Shown here: positions 31,504-33,240 of the stretch, piece by piece
How positions within the stretch are numbered: the stretch's first letter is position 1
Layout: each line of letters starts with the position of its first letter
Source: an uncultured Coriobacteriia bacterium
Lineage (GTDB): Bacteria > Actinomycetota > Coriobacteriia > Anaerosomatales > PALSA-660
Direction of reading: 5' to 3'
Length of the DNA stretch: 33,240 nucleotides
NCBI GenBank assembly: GCA_903831865.1
Contig: CAIKZH010000029.1
Span: forward strand, 1 to 33,240
Made by a program: the position numbers and the translations under genes
Notes under the pieces: model-generated
What the model saw: only the letters and a program-made list of their open reading frames with translations
The model's database searches: none
What the model was told of the DNA's origin: nothing

Positions 31504-31527
31504 CCCGTCCGGACGCGTTTGTCAGGC
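31483..31527. repeat. Dispersed 45-base repeat, copy 2
   Basis: Counterpart of 29086-29130 (38 of 45 identical). It overlaps the 3' end of the 31932 gene and the start of the small membrane-protein gene. The promoter-like word is degraded here (TGCGCT on the minus strand). Confidence 0.6.
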
Positions 31528-31932
31528 GTCAGGCCGAGAAGGTCGCCCGCGCCCGCTTTCCCTGAAGACGATCCAAGTCAGAAGCAGGGTGACGAGCAGC
31601 ACGACGAGGTGGACGTACTCCAAGGCGCTGATCAGCTGCGAGGCAGGCAGTGAGAAGAAGGCGCCGGCCTTGTCCGCGACGTTAGGGACGAGGAAGGCGA
31701 CCGATCCGGCGAGCGCGAGGATCGAGGCCAGCCTGACCCGTCGGAAGATCAGGACGATCGCGGCCAGCCCGAGCAGGATACCGGCGGCGACGGCACCTAT
31801 CGAGATGTAGCCGACGGGCGTCAGGGCAGCGGACGGCCGCCGCTCGAAGCCGAGTGGACTCAGGAGGACGGCGAGCACGACGCTAGAGACCAACGCCACC
31901 ACGAGCGCCGAGCGACCGCTGCCGAGCTTCAT
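31522..31932 (-). CDS. Membrane protein (136 aa), unknown
   Basis: Four hydrophobic segments (about residues 9-27, 40-62, 66-85 and 103-122) with the loop FLVPNVADKAGAFFSLPASQ. No family recognised. The ATG at 31932 follows GAGGAGG at 7 bases; the frame upstream to 32007 is Arg-rich and not used. The 3' end lies in the dispersed repeat. Upstream is a 236-base divergent gap holding a perfect hairpin (GAGACC/GGTCTC, 31989-32005). Confidence 0.8.
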   Translation of the reverse strand: MKLGSGRSALVVALVSSVVLAVLLSPLGFERRPSAALTPVGYISIGAVAAGILLGLAAIVLIFRRVRLASILALAGSVAFLVPNVADKAGAFFSLPASQLISALEYVHLVVLLVTLLLTWIVFRESGRGRPSRPDA

Positions 31933-32168
31933 CCCGTGACCTCCTCGACGAGCCGAACTCCCATACGAGCGTGCCGGGGTTCTACCCGGAGACCTCGCAG
32001 GTCTCACGCGCCGCGAACCTCAACGGTGCCAGTGCTTGTACGCCCAACGTGCTCCGAGTGACCCGCGCGACGTGTGACGAGCGAGCCCGATGGGAACCAT
32101 CCACGCAGTCAGCGCGTGACCGCACCTGAGCGAGCCGAGCAGGACGGAGCCGAAGACGGGAGTGACTT

Positions 32169-32543
32169 GTGGCCGAGGAAGAGGATGCGGGCAGGCGCCC
32201 TGCGAAGAAGACCGACGGCGAAGGCGAGGTGCTCGCGAGCATCGCCGAGATGTCGGGCACCGATCAAGCCATGGCCGAGCGACTGTTCGAGCTCATCAAG
32301 GGCGTCGCGCCCGACCTGTCCCCGAGGATGTGGTACGCGATGCCGGCCTGGGCCAAGGACGGCAAGGTCGTCTGCTTCTTCCAAAGCGGGCAGAAGTTCA
32401 AGACGAGGTACTCGACCCTGGGGTTCCAGCAGGCGGCTAACCTCGACGCTGGCCATATGTGGCCCGTCGCCTTCGCGCTCACTGGAATGACCGATGCTGA
32501 AGAGGCCGAGATCATCGCGCTCGTGAAGCGAGCCATCAGCTGA
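32169..32543 (+). CDS. DUF1801/YdhG-like protein (124 aa)
   Basis: A small soluble protein resembling DUF1801, annotated in some bacteria as an iron-chaperone-like (YdhG/frataxin-like) fold. Visible are LFELIKGVAPDLSPRMWYAM, PAWAKDGKVVCFFQSGQKFK and the C-terminal TDAEEAEIIALVKRAIS. The GTG at 32169 follows GGGAG at 6 bases. The charged N-terminal 20 residues are extra to the fold. The metal-related role is only a family suggestion. Confidence 0.85.
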   Translation: MAEEEDAGRRPAKKTDGEGEVLASIAEMSGTDQAMAERLFELIKGVAPDLSPRMWYAMPAWAKDGKVVCFFQSGQKFKTRYSTLGFQQAANLDAGHMWPVAFALTGMTDAEEAEIIALVKRAIS

Positions 32544-32706
32544 AGGCTCCCGGCGCGCGCACTCCCGGGCCACCGAAGGTGGTGCGCATAGCCTGTGCGA
32601 CGTGCGCCTGCACTGTGCGGCAGGGTGAGCGCGTCAGGTTGATTCGGTTGTTCGGCACCGCGGATTCAGATACTAGACGCAACACCCCCGCCCCAGGAGG
32701 GTGGGG

Positions 32707-32880
32707 CGATCTGGGACACTTCCGGTTCCTCCCTACCGCCAAGAAGAGGGGAGCCGGTGAGCTACTCCCAGATCACCCAAGAGGAACGATACGCGATCTC
32801 CGCAAGGAGGATGCGCAGGTGCTCGATCCGGCAGATCGCCGGTGAGCTGGGGCGCTCCCCTTCCACCATCTGCCGGCAAG
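32707..32880 (+). mobile_element. IS30-type element remnant (left end and start of transposase)
   Basis: From about 32707 the sequence has a possible IS end (GGACACTTCCGGTTC, 32714-32728) and a hairpin (CGCCCC/GGGGCG) just before it. The transposase start follows at 32757. Similarity stops near 32880, where the sequence passes into the truncated opposite-strand gene. The right end is missing. Confidence 0.55.
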
Positions 32881-33044
32881 GTGGTGACAAGGAGGACGGC
32901 CAACGCCAGCGTCACCGGCGCGAGGAGTCGGACCGCGGCGCGATCCGCGATGACACTGACCGCGAGCCAGATGACGACCCACGGCAACCAGACCATCCAA
33001 AGCAGACGGGCGAGCGGTCTTGGCCGAGCCGATGTTCCGCTCAC
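32733..33044 (-). pseudogene. Truncated membrane protein, 3' part replaced by IS30 remnant
   Basis: From GTG 33044 (behind AGAGGAA) the frame encodes a basic start and two membrane helices (LARLLWMVWLPWVVIWLAVS, then VRLLAPVTLALAVLLVTTLP). After TTLPA, near 32880, it runs antisense into the IS30 remnant and reads nonsense to 32733. The native C-terminus is lost. The family is not recognisable from about 58 residues. Confidence 0.6.
32757..32880 (+). pseudogene. IS30 family transposase, N-terminal fragment
   Basis: From GTG 32757 (behind GAGGGGAG) the frame reads SYSQITQEERYAISARRM, then SIRQIAGELGRSPSTICRQ. This is the N-terminal helix-turn-helix of IS30 transposases. After about 41 codons the match ends and the frame goes on as unrelated low-quality sequence to 33104. 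The DDE catalytic domain is absent, so the gene cannot make a working transposase. Confidence 0.8.
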
Positions 33045-33192
33045 GTGGCCATTCCTCTGACTCCCGAGTTGTGCTGCGGAGTGCATTCAGGCCGATGCGC
33101 CTAGTCACTATGAGATGGCCGGCCCGAATCCGCGTATACGTGGATCGTCCGCGGGAACGGGCCCGCGGCGCCGACAGACGGAGGGACCGGCC
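33045..33192 (+). ncRNA. IS110 left-end region; possible bridge-RNA segment
   Basis: The non-coding DNA upstream of the IS110-type transposase holds a perfect 7-bp hairpin (CCGCGGG 33149-33155 / CCCGCGG 33162-33168). IS110-group elements encode a bridge RNA in the left non-coding end, so part of it may lie here. The RNA itself and its ends cannot be fixed from sequence alone. Confidence 0.3.
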
Positions 33193-33240
33193 ATGGACCA
33201 GCTTACGCACATCGGACTCGACGTGCACAAGGACACGATC
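33193..33240 (+). CDS. IS110 family transposase, N-terminal start (runs off window)
   Basis: The ATG at 33193, behind GGAGGG at 7 bases, encodes MDQLTHIGLDVHKDTI before the window ends. IGLDVHKDT is the opening of IS110 (DEDD-type) transposases, with the first Asp of the RuvC-like catalytic site in LDVHK. The 16 visible residues are in the expected place. The remainder lies beyond the window. Confidence 0.88.
   Translation, partial: MDQLTHIGLDVHKDTI

Overview
The window is GC-rich bacterial chromosomal DNA with strong G/C preference at third codon positions, frequent GTG and TTG starts behind good Shine-Dalgarno sequences, and many short tightly packed genes. The gene set (RsgA, RlmA, a CspA-type protein, Arr, LCMT-type methyltransferases, DUF2277, DUF2164, DUF4386, an EFR1-type flavodoxin-ferredoxin, a short CCG/HdrB-like Fe-S protein and a lone Mop/TOBE protein) fits an actinomycetote. 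The iron-sulfur proteins hint at an anaerobic or microaerophilic lineage such as the Coriobacteriia/Anaerosomatales side of the phylum. That placement is inference; no rRNA, tRNA or taxonomic marker is in view. I see no CRISPR array. No gap between genes exceeds about 300 bases.

Layout. 1-1280: a cold-shock protein with a structured leader and an LCMT-type methyltransferase, both on the minus strand. 1361-9862: an envelope block. It holds a zinc-ribbon membrane protein, overlapped by a very large secreted repeat protein (about 1394 aa, interrupted by a one-base frame change in a C6 run), then on the opposite strand a zinc-ribbon single-pass protein and a 752-aa SPFH/flotillin-like protein. 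10012-14281: a minus-strand series with an unknown 183-aa protein, a membrane protein, DUF2164, an unusual GNAT-RsgA fusion, a 68-aa conserved-looking protein and a LysE-type exporter. 14395-18666: RlmA, a RibD-C/DHFR-like reductase, a methyltransferase, a nitroreductase, a PAS-like protein and DUF2277.

18706-26403 is an almost unbroken minus-strand run: small membrane proteins, DUF2314, EFR1 flavodoxin-ferredoxin, Mop, GNAT, glycosyltransferase, an SMR/YnfA-like protein, a small beta-rich protein and an in-frame DUF6463-like/DUF4386 double protein. 26609-32543 is mixed: an unknown 154-aa protein, Arr with an unexplained C-terminal half, a second LCMT methyltransferase, a CCG Fe-S protein, an Imm5-like protein, a GNAT, two small membrane proteins and a DUF1801 protein. 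The right end (from about 32707) is a mobile-element scar: the 5' piece of an IS30-type transposase runs into a truncated opposite-strand membrane gene, and the first codons of an IS110-type transposase begin at 33193 and leave the window.

The genes do not form one obvious pathway. The most system-like part is the envelope block at 1361-9862. The most unusual single genes are the GNAT-RsgA fusion, the extended Arr, and the IS110 left end with a strong hairpin where a bridge RNA would be expected. Promoter-like -10 elements (TAnnnT, often preceded by GCGC or GG) recur 35-80 bases upstream of many starts without a convincing -35.
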